Assembly (NCBI RefSeq): GCF_030272615.1
Contig: NC_081412.1
Location: 544,718,370-544,782,369, forward strand
Length of the DNA stretch: 64,000 bases
Source: Cryptomeria japonica
Lineage: Eukaryota; Streptophyta; Pinopsida; Cupressales; Cupressaceae
Direction: 5' to 3'
Shown: positions 12,701-25,376 of the stretch, piece by piece
How positions within the stretch are numbered: the first letter of the stretch is position 1
Layout of the letters: every line of letters starts with the position of its first letter
Notes under the pieces: model-generated
The model's database searches: none
What the model was told of the DNA's origin: nothing
Seen by the model: only the letters and a program-made list of their open reading frames with translations
Translations under genes and position numbers: made by a program

Positions 12701-13386
12701 TTATGATAAGGATTTTTTTAATTGACGTTGACAAAAAAGATGGCATCCTTGTTGAGCTATCAACTCAACAACCATGTGAAACATGGAAAACAACCCCAAT
12801 GTATGAGACCTTTCTTAACAGGGTTGAATATCAAGAGATGGTTGACTTATTCTTTGATCTAGTTGCAAGTGTTTAACTAACTCAACACTTCAAATCCTAT
12901 TACCTTCTAAACCTAACCTAAATATTACAGAGGAAAAGAGTGAAGGAAATGTTGAATAACTAAAAGAAGGTGATGCGCCAAGATTAGAACATGTTTCTCC
13001 CTACCTATGACTATAAAAGGTATTAATAAAAATTATCTAAACATACACAATTTTGTATCATGGTTAGTCTACTAATACATATATGAAGGCTAGGACTTAT
13101 AAGATGTTAGAAGGAAGGGGAAACATTCACAAAATAACATCAATGAGCATATTTAGCATAACATACAATCTAGAAATAGAGAAAAGACACATTGAAACAA
13201 GAAGGTAGATGTCTACATGTAAGATATAATTTGAATCGAAGAGAAGAGGTAAAAACAGTAATTCCATTAATACAAAAGTAAGGCTATTTTTACAATTACA
13301 AAGTATGTAGTCTTTGTCAAAGAAAATAAGGATAAAACCATTAAACTATGTTACAAAGTTTTTTTATATAACTAAAGAAAGATTAG
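12701..13386. other. No recognisable gene
   Basis: No long frame, repeat pair or RNA motif is apparent. It separates the LINE remnant from the start of family-B sequence. Confidence 0.45.
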
Positions 13387-13706
13387 CATTGTAAATTATA
13401 CTTGCTTACAATTTAATTCTCACCTAGACCTCACTTTGGTGTTTCAACTTCCAATGCCTGATAATTGTGCTAATTCTACTCACACCCCCCTATCAATCTT
13501 GCATTTTTATTGTTTCTTCTTTCTCCCTCTCATCCTAAGTCCAAATTTTTCAGGACCAGGGTGCCCAACACCCTAGTCCTCCTAATCAAGACCCATTTTT
13601 TGGCCCTACAAATCTGCAGGAAACTATATCTCTTGTCGGCCTAGTCTACAAATTTAATTTATTTTTGGTTAGTCAAGTATAAAAGGAGGTCTACCCCTCT
13701 CATTTA

Positions 13707-13711
13707 AAACC
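13707..13711. repeat. Target-site duplication AAACC, left copy
   Basis: AAACC directly before the TG of the left chromovirus LTR is repeated directly after its right LTR at 21474-21478. A 5-bp duplication is normal for Ty3/gypsy integrases. Confidence 0.85.
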
Positions 13712-15271
13712 TGATGCAGAGGGTTTGGTGTTAATGAGTAATTTCCTTGGCTTCTTCTAAGGGTTAGCACTTGGCACCATCCAATGATCGAATATGTCCA
13801 ACCTTCCAAAGGTTCTTAAGCTTCTCCTTCATCCTTCCCAAGGATCAACCCACTCAAGACAACTTGGTTTCACAAGGAGACTCCTACTCCTATGTACTCA
13901 ACCCCTAAACCAAGACACCTGACAACCCCAAGCCCCTTGCCAATAGGACCTTTTGATCAAATGGTGGATTATGTCATGTGTGGGTATTTGAACATATTTG
14001 ATAATGTATTTACATTTATTTAGATCTCTTTGGTCTGTTCTTACAAGCCTTTTCTGTCTTTTGTTCTTAGGGACCTAGGAAATAGGGCTACAAGCAATTA
14101 GGCCTCTGTTTGGGTTTTTTCCTCCTTATCTACCAATCTCTTTGAATAAAACCCTAAAAAACATTTGATATTCAAGTATCCTTTTGGACCCTCTAAAGGA
14201 TTCAAACTTCTATGTCTTGGTTTTGAGTGCAAGTTTTCAAACCCTACTGTGCCTATTTTAGCCTAGTTAGCCGGTATAGGGGTTTTAGGTCTAAAAACCT
14301 TCACCAGTCAAATGGGAATGAGGTTAGATATTTTTGAGAGGTTCTTCACAATTCTAAGGGTCCCCTCCATGGAAGTTTTGACCACCATTTTGTCCGCTAC
14401 TCCAAGGATTCAATCAATCCTTTACTGCACAGTCTTGCCACATGGATAATGTCAAGTCTAGGGCATCACTTAAAAAGTGCAAGGTGAGATCTTCTACTTC
14501 CAAATTTAAGTAAATAATCTAGTATACATGGTAATCCAACATCCCCTAGGGTTTCTGACCATTCCCATTGACGAATGTTGAATGGTGGCTCCTTTTACAT
14601 CCAAACCTTGATTTTTGGGGTTTCTATCAGGCAACGAGAAAGAAAATTGAGTTACTCCTCAACCACAGATCTTCAAGACCTCAAACCTACTTTAAATTAA
14701 AGTTGATTTAGTGTTACAATTAGTTCAAGACATTACCCCTTCGATATGTCCATACAAATCCATACCAAAGCCAAGAACACAAGAAAATACAGTAAAAATA
14801 TCAGTTTTAAAATTGTAGGAAACATAAATTTCATTCAAAGTATCAATATAACCTTTGGAAATCATTCCTCATGCTTAAATAAGACCAAGTAATCCTTCAA
14901 ACTACCTCCCAACGTACAAGTGCAACCAACTAGCCGTTGGCCAACCACAACTCAAATATTTGCAAAATTGCCTATGACAACAAAGCAACTTTTGACAGAT
15001 TATTACATCACACACTTGACTTCACACAAAAGGTTATAAAGTAGACACAAAACTTCTCTAGGACTTCTAGACACCAAAAACATAAATAAAATGCCCATAC
15101 AAGGCTTTTGACCAAGTACACACCTTGGAGCTTTAGGGCTTATTACATAACATTGGTAGCATTACCACATCCATTTGGGACCTACACAAGAAACCTTAAA
15201 GGAAACACATCATGTTACATTCAAACACATGTTGGAAAGATACTAGCACACCTTTGAGTTCCTCTGCACCA
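13712..15271 (-). repeat. 3' LTR of the chromovirus
   Basis: A 1,560-bp repeat with TG...CA ends: TGATGCAGAGGG on the left, CTCTGCACCA on the right (plus strand). On the minus strand CCAAGGGAGTA just outside the right edge serves as polypurine tract. Confidence 0.9.
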
Positions 15272-15292
15272 TACTCCCTTGGATAAGAAAAC

Positions 15293-15412
15293 TCAAGTCC
15301 CTTGAGTTGCCAATCGGGTGATTGAGGTGCCATGCTTGATGATATCACTTTCAAACATCCAAGTAGCTTCATACTTAGGGAAGTCCTTTCACTTGACCAT
15401 GTAGTCCTTTTA
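15293..15412 (-). other. Chromodomain at the integrase C-terminus
   Basis: In the frame of the integrase, after a TAA, the minus strand reads KDYMVK, a stop, then KDFPKYEATWMFESDI. This matches the YLVKWKG-LP-EATWE core of retroelement chromodomains, with TGA where the aromatic-cage Trp is expected. In this family the domain targets integration to particular chromatin. It is clearly non-functional here. Confidence 0.8.
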
Positions 15413-18400
15413 GACCCCTCTTCTGGTTTGTTTGATCACTTTTGAATCAAGAATACTCTCCGAATCCAAAGGTTTTCTCGGTGAAAAATCCTTCACCCAA
15501 TCTACATCCTCTTCCACAAGAGATGAACCAAGTGCGGCATCAGGTAAAGGACCCTTGAAGGCTGTCAAATCACATACATTAAAAATGGAAGAGATCCCCA
15601 AATTTGGTGGATGTTCAACCTCATAAGCATTGTTACCAGATTTATGAACCACCCAGAGAGGTCCTATCTTCTTCATGAGTAGCTTAGAGGGTTGGCCCTT
15701 GGGCAACCTTTCCTTCCTTAGGTAGGCCATCACCAAATCTCCTACCTAAAACTGAACATCACTTCTCTTAACATTTTCCCTGAGTTTGTATTTTTTTGCA
15801 CTTTTGTGAAGTGAAGTCTTGACTTGATCATGGATCTCCTTCATAGTGATGACAAATTCCTCTCCCTGAGCACTCCTTCTTTCCATACCTCCAAGGTCTC
15901 TAAGTTCAAGTACCCCTCTAGGATGTACAAGCCATACACAACCTCAAATGGGCTTCTCCTTGTACTTCTATTAACTAAATCATTATATGCATATTCTGCT
16001 TGTCCAATCACCAAATCCCAACTTTGTCCATGCTTCTTGGTTATACAGCTAAGAAGCTTGCCAAGAGATCTATTAACCATTTCAGTTCGACCATCAATCT
16101 GAGGATGGTATGCTAAAGAAAATGACAGATTGGTACCCAATTTCTTCCAAAGAGTTCTCAAAAAATGACCCATAAACTTGGAGTCTCTATCAATGACAAT
16201 ATAGAGAGGTAGACCATGTATCCTTACAACTTCTTTGAAGAAGAGACCTGCAATATGAGATTCATCATTTGTGCATTTACATGGCACAAAATTATCCATC
16301 TTTTTGAGCCTATAAACAATTATAAAGACACTATCAAACCCCCTAGAAGTTTTAGGCAAACCAAGTACAAAATCCATACTAAGGCTTTCCCAAGGCCTAG
16401 TAGGAACCAGTAAAGGTTGATACAACCCAGCATAAGTAGAAACTCCATTTCCCCTTTGACAAATGGGACAATTCTCCACAAATCTTCTTACCTCTGCTTG
16501 CATCTTAGGCCAAAAGTAGAACCTTGATACCTTCTTCAAAGTTTTATCCAAACCAAAATGACTGCCAAGGCTGCCATTTTTCTTTTCCCTAATGATATTC
16601 TCCCTTATAGATCATTGAGGAATACATAGTTGATGCCCCTTAAAGAATAATCCATCCTACAACATGAAATCAGGAAACTCAACATGAAAGGAATCAGAAA
16701 AATTAGTACATACATCATACGGATCCTTAAAATATTTATCCTCCTTATACATGATCTTAACATAATCAACACCAACACTTTGACATTGGATTTCTTGGAT
16801 AGTGAGTACTCTCCTACTCAAGGCATCTACAACCTTATTAGACACACCCTTCTTATGTTTGATAGTAGAAGTTTAAGGTTGGATTTGTTCAACCCACTTG
16901 ATATGCCTTTGATTCAACTTCTCCTACCCATTAATAAAACTCAATGCATGGTTATCAGTATAAACAATGAACTCTTTTGGAAGAAGGTAATGGTACCACT
17001 TTTTAAGTTCTTGTACCATATAAAAGAGCTCCAAATCATAGGTTGAGTACCTTTTCTTAGCCTCATTCAACTTCTTTGAAAGGAATGCCATCAGATGCCC
17101 TTCTTGACTAAGAACTACACCCATTTCCTGCTTGCTTGCATCACATTCAACTGTAAAAAGTTGATCAAAATTAGGGAGCCTCAAGGTAGGAAGTTATATA
17201 GCTTTCCTCTTCAAAATCTTAAAGGTTTGGGATGACCTCTCTATCCATTCAAACCTGCATTTGATTCCTCCTTTTATAGTGTTAACAATTGGAGCACAAA
17301 TATGACTAAAATCCCTGATGAATTTTCTATAAAAAGAAGCCAATCCATGAAAGCTCCTAACATCCCCTACTATCCTAGGTGTCCATTTTTAAACATCCCT
17401 TATAAACCACAAAGCCTAGATACACCAACTCAGTTTTCATGAATTCACACTTCTCAAGGTTGATTACTAGTTTCTCCTCATGAAGTTTCCTCAAAACCTG
17501 ATCCAAATGATTCAAATTCTCCTCCTTGGACCTACTAAAAACCAAGATTTCATCAAGATGAACAATAACAAATATTCAAATAAAGTCAACCAATACCTCA
17601 TTCATGAGGCGTATAAAGGTGCTAGGTGCATTTGTGAGCCCAAAGAGCATCACCAACCATTCATATAAACCCTCATTTGTCTTAAAGTCAGTCTTCCACT
17701 CATCACAAAGTTTGATTCTGATATGATGGTAACCTGATTTCAAATCAATCTTTGAAAATTAGCAAGATCCCCCAAGATAGTCCATTAGGTCTTCATCCCA
17801 GGCATAGGAAACCGGTACCTAATTGTGATCTTGTTAATGGCTCTAGAATTAGTGCACACTCTTCATGTTCCATCTTTTTTTGGTGCCAACATAGTAGGTA
17901 CAGCACATGGGCTTAAAATCTTCCTAGTCAACCCCTTGTCTAGTAGTTCTTTCACCTATCTTGATATCTCCTCATTCTGTTTGGGAGTCATCTTGTAGGA
18001 AGCTTTGTTGGGTAAGGTTACACCAGGGATCAAATCAATTTGATGACTGATTTCTCTGATTGGAGGCAAGTTATCAAGCATTTCTTTGGCTACAACTCCT
18101 TCATATCTATCCAACATGGCTTGTACTTCACTAGGAACCTCTCTCTTTGTACCATTCTCTTGTTGAGGTTTATCCTTTGGGTATAAGACCAAAGCATAGC
18201 CTTGGGTCTCTTCTTGCTTAAGGCCATTTGAAAACTCTTTCCCACTAATCATCATGACACTTGGACTAACAATCTTCTCTTCCCCTTGACCAGGTAAAGG
18301 CTCCATCCTAAACTGCTTACCATTCTTGGAGATGACATACATATTATTTTACCCATCATGTTGGTCTTTGACATCATACTACCAAGGGTGGCCTAATAAA

Positions 18401-19860
18401 AAGTGACAAGCATCCATAGGAAGGATATCACACAAGATCCTATCCTTATAGTCTCCTAGTTCAAAATCCACCCGATTTTGTTCATCTACCACTACATGTT
18501 TGCCCTTGTTAAGTGAAGACACCCTATAAGAACTCACATGTGATAACCTTTTCAAATTTAACTTCTCTACCATTTCCAAAGCAACAATATTCTCAGTGGA
18601 TCTAGAATCTATAATCACCTTAAAAACCTTACCATGAGACTTACAAGTAGTCTTGAAGAGTGACTTTCTTTGTGGTGGCTCCTTGTATTGGAGTACCTTC
18701 AATAACACCCTCCTTAGCATGAGGCTTTCTCCATCGAAGGTGGGACTTGCATTCTCCATTGGTGAATTGACACTTTGTCCATCATCCTCTTGCACAAGTT
18801 TATTCCTTCTTTCTGGTCCATGTGAACTACAAGCTTTCTCTGGGCATCTACTCATGGTATGACCCACTTGGTTGCAATTGTAACACTTGCTAGTGAAAAG
18901 ACCAAGACCTTTTCCTTGACTTCCTTGCCTACCCCTACCAAAAGGTCTTCTTCCTCCTCTAAAGCCTCCATTCTTATTGTTGAACTCTCCATTGGACTCT
19001 TGTTGGTTAGAGTCACCATTTTTAATAGGAGCATTTCTCCCTCCATAACCACCTCTACCTCTGAAATTCCTTCCTCCCCTTCCTTTATTGTTTTTCTCTC
19101 CTCTTCTCCTTATCTTATCTTCCACTCTTAATGCCAATTGGAAACATTTGTGCATAGTATCTAGAGACATGATGTTGATCTCATCTTGAATGGTTTGCCT
19201 TAACCCATTCAAGTATCTAGCCACCTTCTCTTCCTCTTCTTCATGCTTCTTTGACCTAAGGCTTAGTTTGTGAAATACTTCAGTATATGCATTCACATCC
19301 AACTCCCTTTGTCTAAGATTTTGCAGCTTCTTGTACATTTGAATCTCATAGTCTATTGGTAGTAATTGATCTTTGATTTTTCTCATCATCCTCTCCCAAG
19401 AGGATATCTTCTTCTTCCCTGTATTCATCCTTTCTTCTTGCAACATTGTCCATCACATCAAGGAAAACCCCTTGATTCTAGACTTTTCTAAAATCACTCT
19501 TTTCTCCTCAGGAACTTCTTTGTAGTTAAAGTGGTTGTTGAGTGCTTCTATCCATTCAAGCACATCTTCTCCATTCAAACTACCGCCATAAATAGGTAGA
19601 CTTTCCACATTGTCTCTATTTACTGATTTCAAAGCATACAAGAACATCTTTTGATCAGGTGCCATATTCTGAGGGATGGCCTCCTGCTCTTTATTCTCCT
19701 CCTCTGATTCATCATCACAAGTTTTGTCCTTTCCCTTGGTCTGCCCAATCTCTTTGATTTTCTCTTCAAGCAACTCCTCTACCATCTTCTTGATGACCTC
19801 TGGGTTTATTGCCTTAGGAGGAATTATATCAGTCTCTCCTCCAAATTTTGAGTCTACCAT
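15293..19860 (-). pseudogene. Chromovirus gag-pol polyprotein, broken
   Basis: It starts at the ATG at 19860, about 20 bp after the PBS. Gag covers 19453-19860 and most of 18379-19446, split by one TGA where a Trp is expected. The zinc knuckle CYNCNQVGHTMSRC is intact near 18860. The protease has VIIDSRSTENIV, with the active-site Gly replaced by Arg, and HFLLGHPW. The RT starts in 17956-18342 (TPKQNEEISR) and continues to about 17200 with stops; its catalytic motif near 17550 reads VHLDEIL rather than YLDDIL. RNase H is at 16924-17184 (ECDASKQEMGVVL, YTDNHAL). The integrase at 15841-16551 has the HHCC region and the triad in MDFVLGLP, VIDRDSKF and DGRTEMVNR. The C-terminal part at 15410-15736 runs, through a TAA, into a chromodomain (DYMVK, stop for Trp, KDFPKYEATW) that ends at 15293. 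Confidence 0.92.
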
Positions 19861-19882
19861 ACACTATTCCACCCTTGGTATA

Positions 19883-19894
19883 GCTCTAATACCA
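19883..19894 (-). other. Primer-binding site of the chromovirus
   Basis: The minus strand reads TGGTATTAGAGC, one base different from the initiator tRNA-Met complement TGGTATCAGAGC, three bases inside the 5' LTR. Confidence 0.85.
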
Positions 19895-19897
19895 CTA

Positions 19898-21473
19898 TGA
19901 TGCAAAGAGTTTGGTGTTAATGAGCAATTTCCTTAGCTTCTTCTAAGGGTTAACTCTTGGCACCATCCAATGGTCCAATAACTCCAACCTTCCAAAGGTT
20001 CTTGATATTGTCCTTTATACTTCCCAAGAATGAACCCACTCAAGACAACATGGTTTCACAAGGAGACTCCTACTCCTATCTACTCAACCCCTAAACCAAG
20101 ACACCTTACAACTCCAACCCCCTTGCCAATAGGACCTTTTGATAAAATGGTGGATTTATTTTAGGTGTAGGTGTTTGAACATGTTTGACAAGGTATTTTC
20201 ATTTATCTAGACCTCTTTGGTTTGTTCTTACAAGCCTTTTGTGCCTTTTGTTCTTAGGGACCTAGGAATTAGGGGTACGAGCAATTAGGCCTCAGTTTGG
20301 GATTTTTCCTCTTTATCTACCAATCTTGCTGAAAAACCCCTAAAAAAAATTGATATTCAAGTACCCTTTTTGACCCTCTAAAGGATTTTAAACTTCTGCA
20401 TTCGGGTTTTGAGTGCAAGTCTTCAAACCCTATTGTGCCTATTTTAGCCTAGTTAGTCGGTATAGGGGTTTTAGGTCTCAAAACCTTCACCAGTAAAATG
20501 GGAATAAGATTAGGGATTTTTGAGAGGGTATACACATTTCTAAGGGTCCCCTCCATGCAATTTTTGACGACCGTTTTGTCCACTTCTCCAAGGATTCAAT
20601 CAATCCTTTACTGCACAGACTTGGCACATGGATAATGTCAAGTCTAGGGCATCACTTCAAGAGTGCAAGGTGAGATCTTCTACTTCTAAATTAAGTAAAT
20701 AGTCTAGTATACATGTTAATCCAACATTCCCCTAGGTTTCAGACCATTCCCATTGAGTAATGTTGAATGGTGGCTCCTTTTACATCCAAACACTGATTTT
20801 TGGGGTTTCTACCATGCAACGAGAAAGAAAATTCAATTACTCCTCAACTACGGAGCATCAAGACCTCAAAACTACTTCAAATGAAAGGTGATTTAGTGTT
20901 ACAACCAATTAAAGACATTATCCCTTCCATATGTCTGTACAAATCCGTACCAAAGCCAAGAACAGAAGAAAATGCAGTAAAATGATAGTTTCAGAACTGT
21001 ACGAAATATAAATTTCATTCAAAGTATCAATCTAACCTTTGGGAATCATTCCTCAGGCTTAATTCCTCAGGCTTAAATAAGGCCAAGGAATCCTTCCAAC
21101 CATCTCCCAATGTACAAGTGCAACCAACTAGCCGTTGGGAAACCACAACTCAAATATTTGCAAAATTGCCTATGACAACATAACAACGTTTGACAAATTA
21201 TTACATCACACACTTTCCTTCACACAAAAGGTTATAAAGTGAACACAAAACACCTCTAGGACCCCTAGACACCAAAAACATAGATAAATTTCCCATACAA
21301 GATGTTTGACCAAGTACACACCTTGGAGCCTCAGGGCTTATTACATGGCATTGGTAGTATTACCATATCCATTTAGTACCTACACAAGAAACCTTCAAGG
21401 CAACACATCATGTTGCATTCAAACACATGTTGGAAAGATGCTAGCATGTGCACCTTTGAGTGCCCCTGCGCCA
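19898..21473 (-). repeat. 5' LTR of the chromovirus
   Basis: A 1,576-bp copy of 13712-15271, starting TGATGCAAAGAG and ending CCTGCGCCA on the plus strand. It contains a small duplication, 'cctcaggcttaa', at 21051-21075 that the other LTR lacks. Confidence 0.9.
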
Positions 21474-22798
21474 AAACCTAATCAATCACCTAGCTTTGTT
21501 TATAATCTCAATTACACTTTGGCAAAAATCAACTCAAGTGAGCAAGCAATTAGTCATTCATCAAGAATTAGAGCAAAAATGAATTCAAGCTCAAGTATTG
21601 AAGATGGCATCCTTTATCAATTTTTTATGAAGACATTATACATGAAACCCTAAAACCTTTGTGTGAAGGTCAAACAAAACTTCATCAAGGTATGAATTAT
21701 TGTTACAAGTGTTCCAGCCTTTCCCTCAAAAGGAAAGCATTTTATTATAATCTTTCATTACATTTATCAATTTAATTTTATGGCTAATTCCAAAACTAAG
21801 GTTTGACCAAAGGTAAACCCCTATTTCTAACTTATTTCCTATATTTCCATGTGCAAGGATTAAGTGTAGAAGTTTTACTCAAGGATTTTGGCAGTGTTGA
21901 CAGTGACAAAGAGGTTCAACTTTTGATAGTGGAAAATTTGGAGGACCGAGGTGGATCTATTCTACCCGGTCCCATAAAATCAGGACAAACTTTTGGTTAT
22001 AGGTTCTAAACATCTTTTTTTGCCTAGATCTCAGTTTGTAGCTCCGTGGGATATTTTTAGCAATCTATTTTCGACAATTTACTTCAATTATTCATACTTT
22101 TACCCTAATTTTATAGTTGCATTACAAATTCAACTAAGAAAGACGGAACCATTCCCAATAAAGGCAAATCCAATAAAAATATCAACTCTTTTATTATTTG
22201 GATTTAGGCTAGATATGTTGGTTTCTCTCATCTTTCAATGTATTGGTGTTAATTAGGCTACTTAGTGGATTTACTTGGTGAAACCCTAATTCCAAATTTT
22301 CACCACATCACATTTTGGTTAACTCGACATATTTCATGCTTAATTATGGTTTTTTTTTCTTATATCTAATTTTGTATGCATTTTAAAATTCAAATTTGCA
22401 CTCACAGTTTTTATTTTTAATTGAATTTCTAAAATTTAGAGGTTAAATTCACAAAAACCCTAATTTTTATACCAAATTGCATTACTTAATAATAGTTTTC
22501 AATTTTGGCATTCAAATTTCCCTCCTTTGTGAATGAATTTTACTACCATTAGTCCTAATTATAATATTCTTGTGAGAATAATTTGTATACTTAAGTCTTC
22601 CCAAGGTTTAAACACTAAGGATATGGACCCTCGGTTGGACAACTTGTTCCATGAAAATGTTGGTGTTTCCTTTAATCCAACAAATGACATCATTTAAATC
22701 CATTCTCCTCATACTTCTCATGATGTGGACGAATCACTAACTAGGGTTACTATTGACCAATTGGAAAAGATTGACAAAGAATTTTAAAATATTCAACA

Positions 22799-24450
22799 AT
22801 GATGAGTCAACAATACCCTAAAAGTGAGGTAATCCCTTTTCTTCAAGGATTAAAAGGAATGGTGCAAAGTAATAAAATTGGTGTTTATTTTTTGTGTGGC
22901 TTGCTCATATTATTGACACTAATATTATGCCAATCAAATTTTGTCCAGAAGTCCTTGGTTACTCTCAACCTACTAGTCAAGTCAATCATTCCATTCATAT
23001 GCCTACATCCTTGCCTAGTGTGCCCGCATTTAACTCTTATATCATGACTAATTCAATACAAAATGTTAATACTACATATGATATTCATGGGGGTAATCCT
23101 ATTAATCAATATTTTTATATACCTCCTTCCTTGAGTCTTCTATTTATTTCACAACCATCTCCCATACCAACATACCCCAATGTTCCACCTCCTTATTCTC
23201 AACCTCCACCTACATATAACTATGTTACTCATCCATCACAATTGAAATTGCCTAATTTTAATCAATCCACCGAAGAAATCATCAATAACCTAGCTCAAAC
23301 TATTACATCCCTATAATATCAATTGTCTTCCATTACTCCATCCAAGTTCAATTTTCCCAAATTTGATGTAGCGAGCCCACTATCTGATGACATTGTCTAT
23401 GTGGTTCCCCTAAACATATAAAAGTCCCCCAATTTGTATAATGGAAAATCTGACCCCTTTACTCATGTGAAGACATTCTATTACTTAATTTTAGCAATTG
23501 GCCAATTGTTTCATTCAACAATTTCAAAATAATATTGACTGATTTGATTCATTGTAAGCAATGAGTTAAAGAAAAAGTGACTAATTTTATTGGTAGATAT
23601 AAAAGTTTGCATTCTCAAATTTCTTATCAAGTTCCAGATCATGATATTAAAAGAATTTTTATTGGTAGCTTATAGAAATAAAATAGTGATAAGCTTCTAT
23701 TTTCTAAGTTTACTTCCTTTATTCAATTGTATGCAATTCTTCATAATTATCAACTTCAAGTGAGTCAATTTGAATCATCCTCTTCAATGGTTTTGGTTGA
23801 TAAGAATGAGGGTGCTCAATAATTTTTTATGAATTTTAAACCCATCAAAGGTTACCTCGAGATAAATGATAACTTCAAAACTCAAGTGGAAGCCACAACA
23901 TCAAGATTGACCACTTTATCCAAATACTTTAGGAAACAATTAAGTCCTCTTTTCGAGTCTTTGCATAATATAATGTTGAGGTTGATAAATGATAATGCAT
24001 TTAAACTTCATCCCATAAATCTAATTGAAAATTTTAAACCATTACCATCATACGATGAGCCTAAATCCTTTTGTCAATATCACCGTCAACCTAGCTATGA
24101 TACTAAGAAATTTAATACATTGAGGAACAATATTCAAGACTTCATTGATTATAATACTATATCTATAGTTGGTGTGAATGGAAAAGGAAACAAGTCTCTA
24201 GCTTCTCCTAATCAAAATCTCCAAACCTTCATTAATCCTTTGTCTTCTCACTCTACTAGTGTTGTTGAATCTGAATCTCTTACCTTTTCTCCCAATGAAC
24301 TTGGTGCAAAATCTAACAATGTTGTAAATATTGTTGACAAACCTACAGTTCCAAAAGATCTATACATTACTTTTGATCCTAGTGAGACTATAGTTGCACC
24401 TAATGGCCCATTATATATCATTGTGAAGATCAAAGACAAACTCTCATGAG
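22799..24450 (+). pseudogene. Family-B gag-like protein, broken
   Basis: Reads in two frames. The N-terminal part (22799-23316) is Pro/Ser/Tyr-rich, with NQYFYIPPSLSLLF and PPYSQPPPTYNYV. The same order of phrases recurs in the minus-strand frames at 36970-37401 and 36288-36770. Next comes SPNLYNGKSDPFTHVKTFYY near 23430, a form of the gag core motif (Y-G-DP--H---F) that recurs as LEKYNGQGDPQTYVKIFHI near 36150. A further frame at 23829-24449 continues toward the protease. Stops lie between about 23310 and 23830. Confidence 0.6.
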
Positions 24451-24857
24451 CGGTTCTCATTGATCTAATGTGTATGGTGAATGTGATTACTAAAGAATAT
24501 CTTTTTATATTACAATTATATCAATAATATGTGATAAACCTTATTTTATGTTTAAGGTATATGATGGTTTATCTTGGCCTACTATTGGTTCTATTACTCT
24601 CCTCGTTGAGGTTGGTACTAATTTCTTAGAAATTATTTTTTAATTATTCCTACACTGGATCAATTTTGTATGAAGTTGGGACATCTTTGGCTCTATTCCA
24701 TGAATGATATCCCTTCTATAATTTATCAATGTTTGAAATTCACTCATAATGTCACTATCATAATAATTAGTCATAGCATTTACGAACACACAACAAAGCA
24801 TGAAAATTTCACCCTTGATTATTTTTGGCCTAAACAACCTAAAGCTCTTAAGCCTTG
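24410..24857 (+). pseudogene. Family-B retroviral-type aspartic protease, decayed
   Basis: Across frames the text gives AVLIDLMCMVNVITKEYL (the usual VLIDNGSALNV active site, here with the Gly-Ser lost), then VYDGLSWPTIGSITL and a hydrophobic strand, then TTKHENFTLDYF. This order (VLID, YDG--R-V-G, then LH-K--F) is that of the protease domain in several plant Ty3/gypsy lineages. The active site is mutated. No RT follows. Confidence 0.5.
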
Positions 24858-25376
24858 AAGTGACATGCTTTCCTTATCTTACCAAAAGTAGAAAAATGAG
24901 ATGATCATTTCCTCAACTAAGCCTATAGATCATATACCTGTGGATATTCCTCCTCCTCATTATGAACCCAGTATTCTTCCTAATCCTTCTATTTCTCCTA
25001 TACATGCCTCAGTTTTCCCTACTACATTTTACAAAGGAAAGCGCTTGACATATTCTATATCTCAACCTAGTAGGGGTTTATTTTGTTCCTCCCCCTTTAA
25101 GGGAAGAAAAAAATCCTATTCCCATTGATTCTCAACCTTCACAAACCTTGGCTAAAACTAAAAGGAGTCATTGTGTGACAGAAGGACAATGAAGATGTCA
25201 TGCCAAGGGTCGTGAGCTTGCTTCCCAACCTATTTCCTCCTTGAAGACACCAAATGTTGACTTGATCCCATTTTCTAGCCTTTGTCTAATCTTAGGGACA
25301 AAGTTCAAATCAAATCATCAAAATTGAAAATTCTTAACAAAAATGATGGTTCGAGTTATTTTCGTGTTAGAGATCC

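Larger units (their letters stand above)
13712..21473 (-). mobile_element. Ty3/gypsy chromovirus, full-length, decayed
   Basis: Two LTRs (13712-15271 and 19898-21473), a tRNA-Met PBS and a polypurine tract bracket a minus-strand gag-pol ending in a chromodomain. The element is flanked by AAACC at 13707-13711 and 21474-21478. Its insertion splits a family-B LTR. The LTRs share the whole layout but differ at many positions, so insertion was not recent. The chromodomain after the integrase places it among chromoviruses; I cannot assign the clade without an alignment. Confidence 0.93.

Noticed and set aside
18653-19131. Several plus-strand frames of 69-90 codons
   Set aside because: They are shadows of the chromovirus gag on the minus strand; Ser-rich text comes from the antisense of Gly/Arg/Glu-rich gag.
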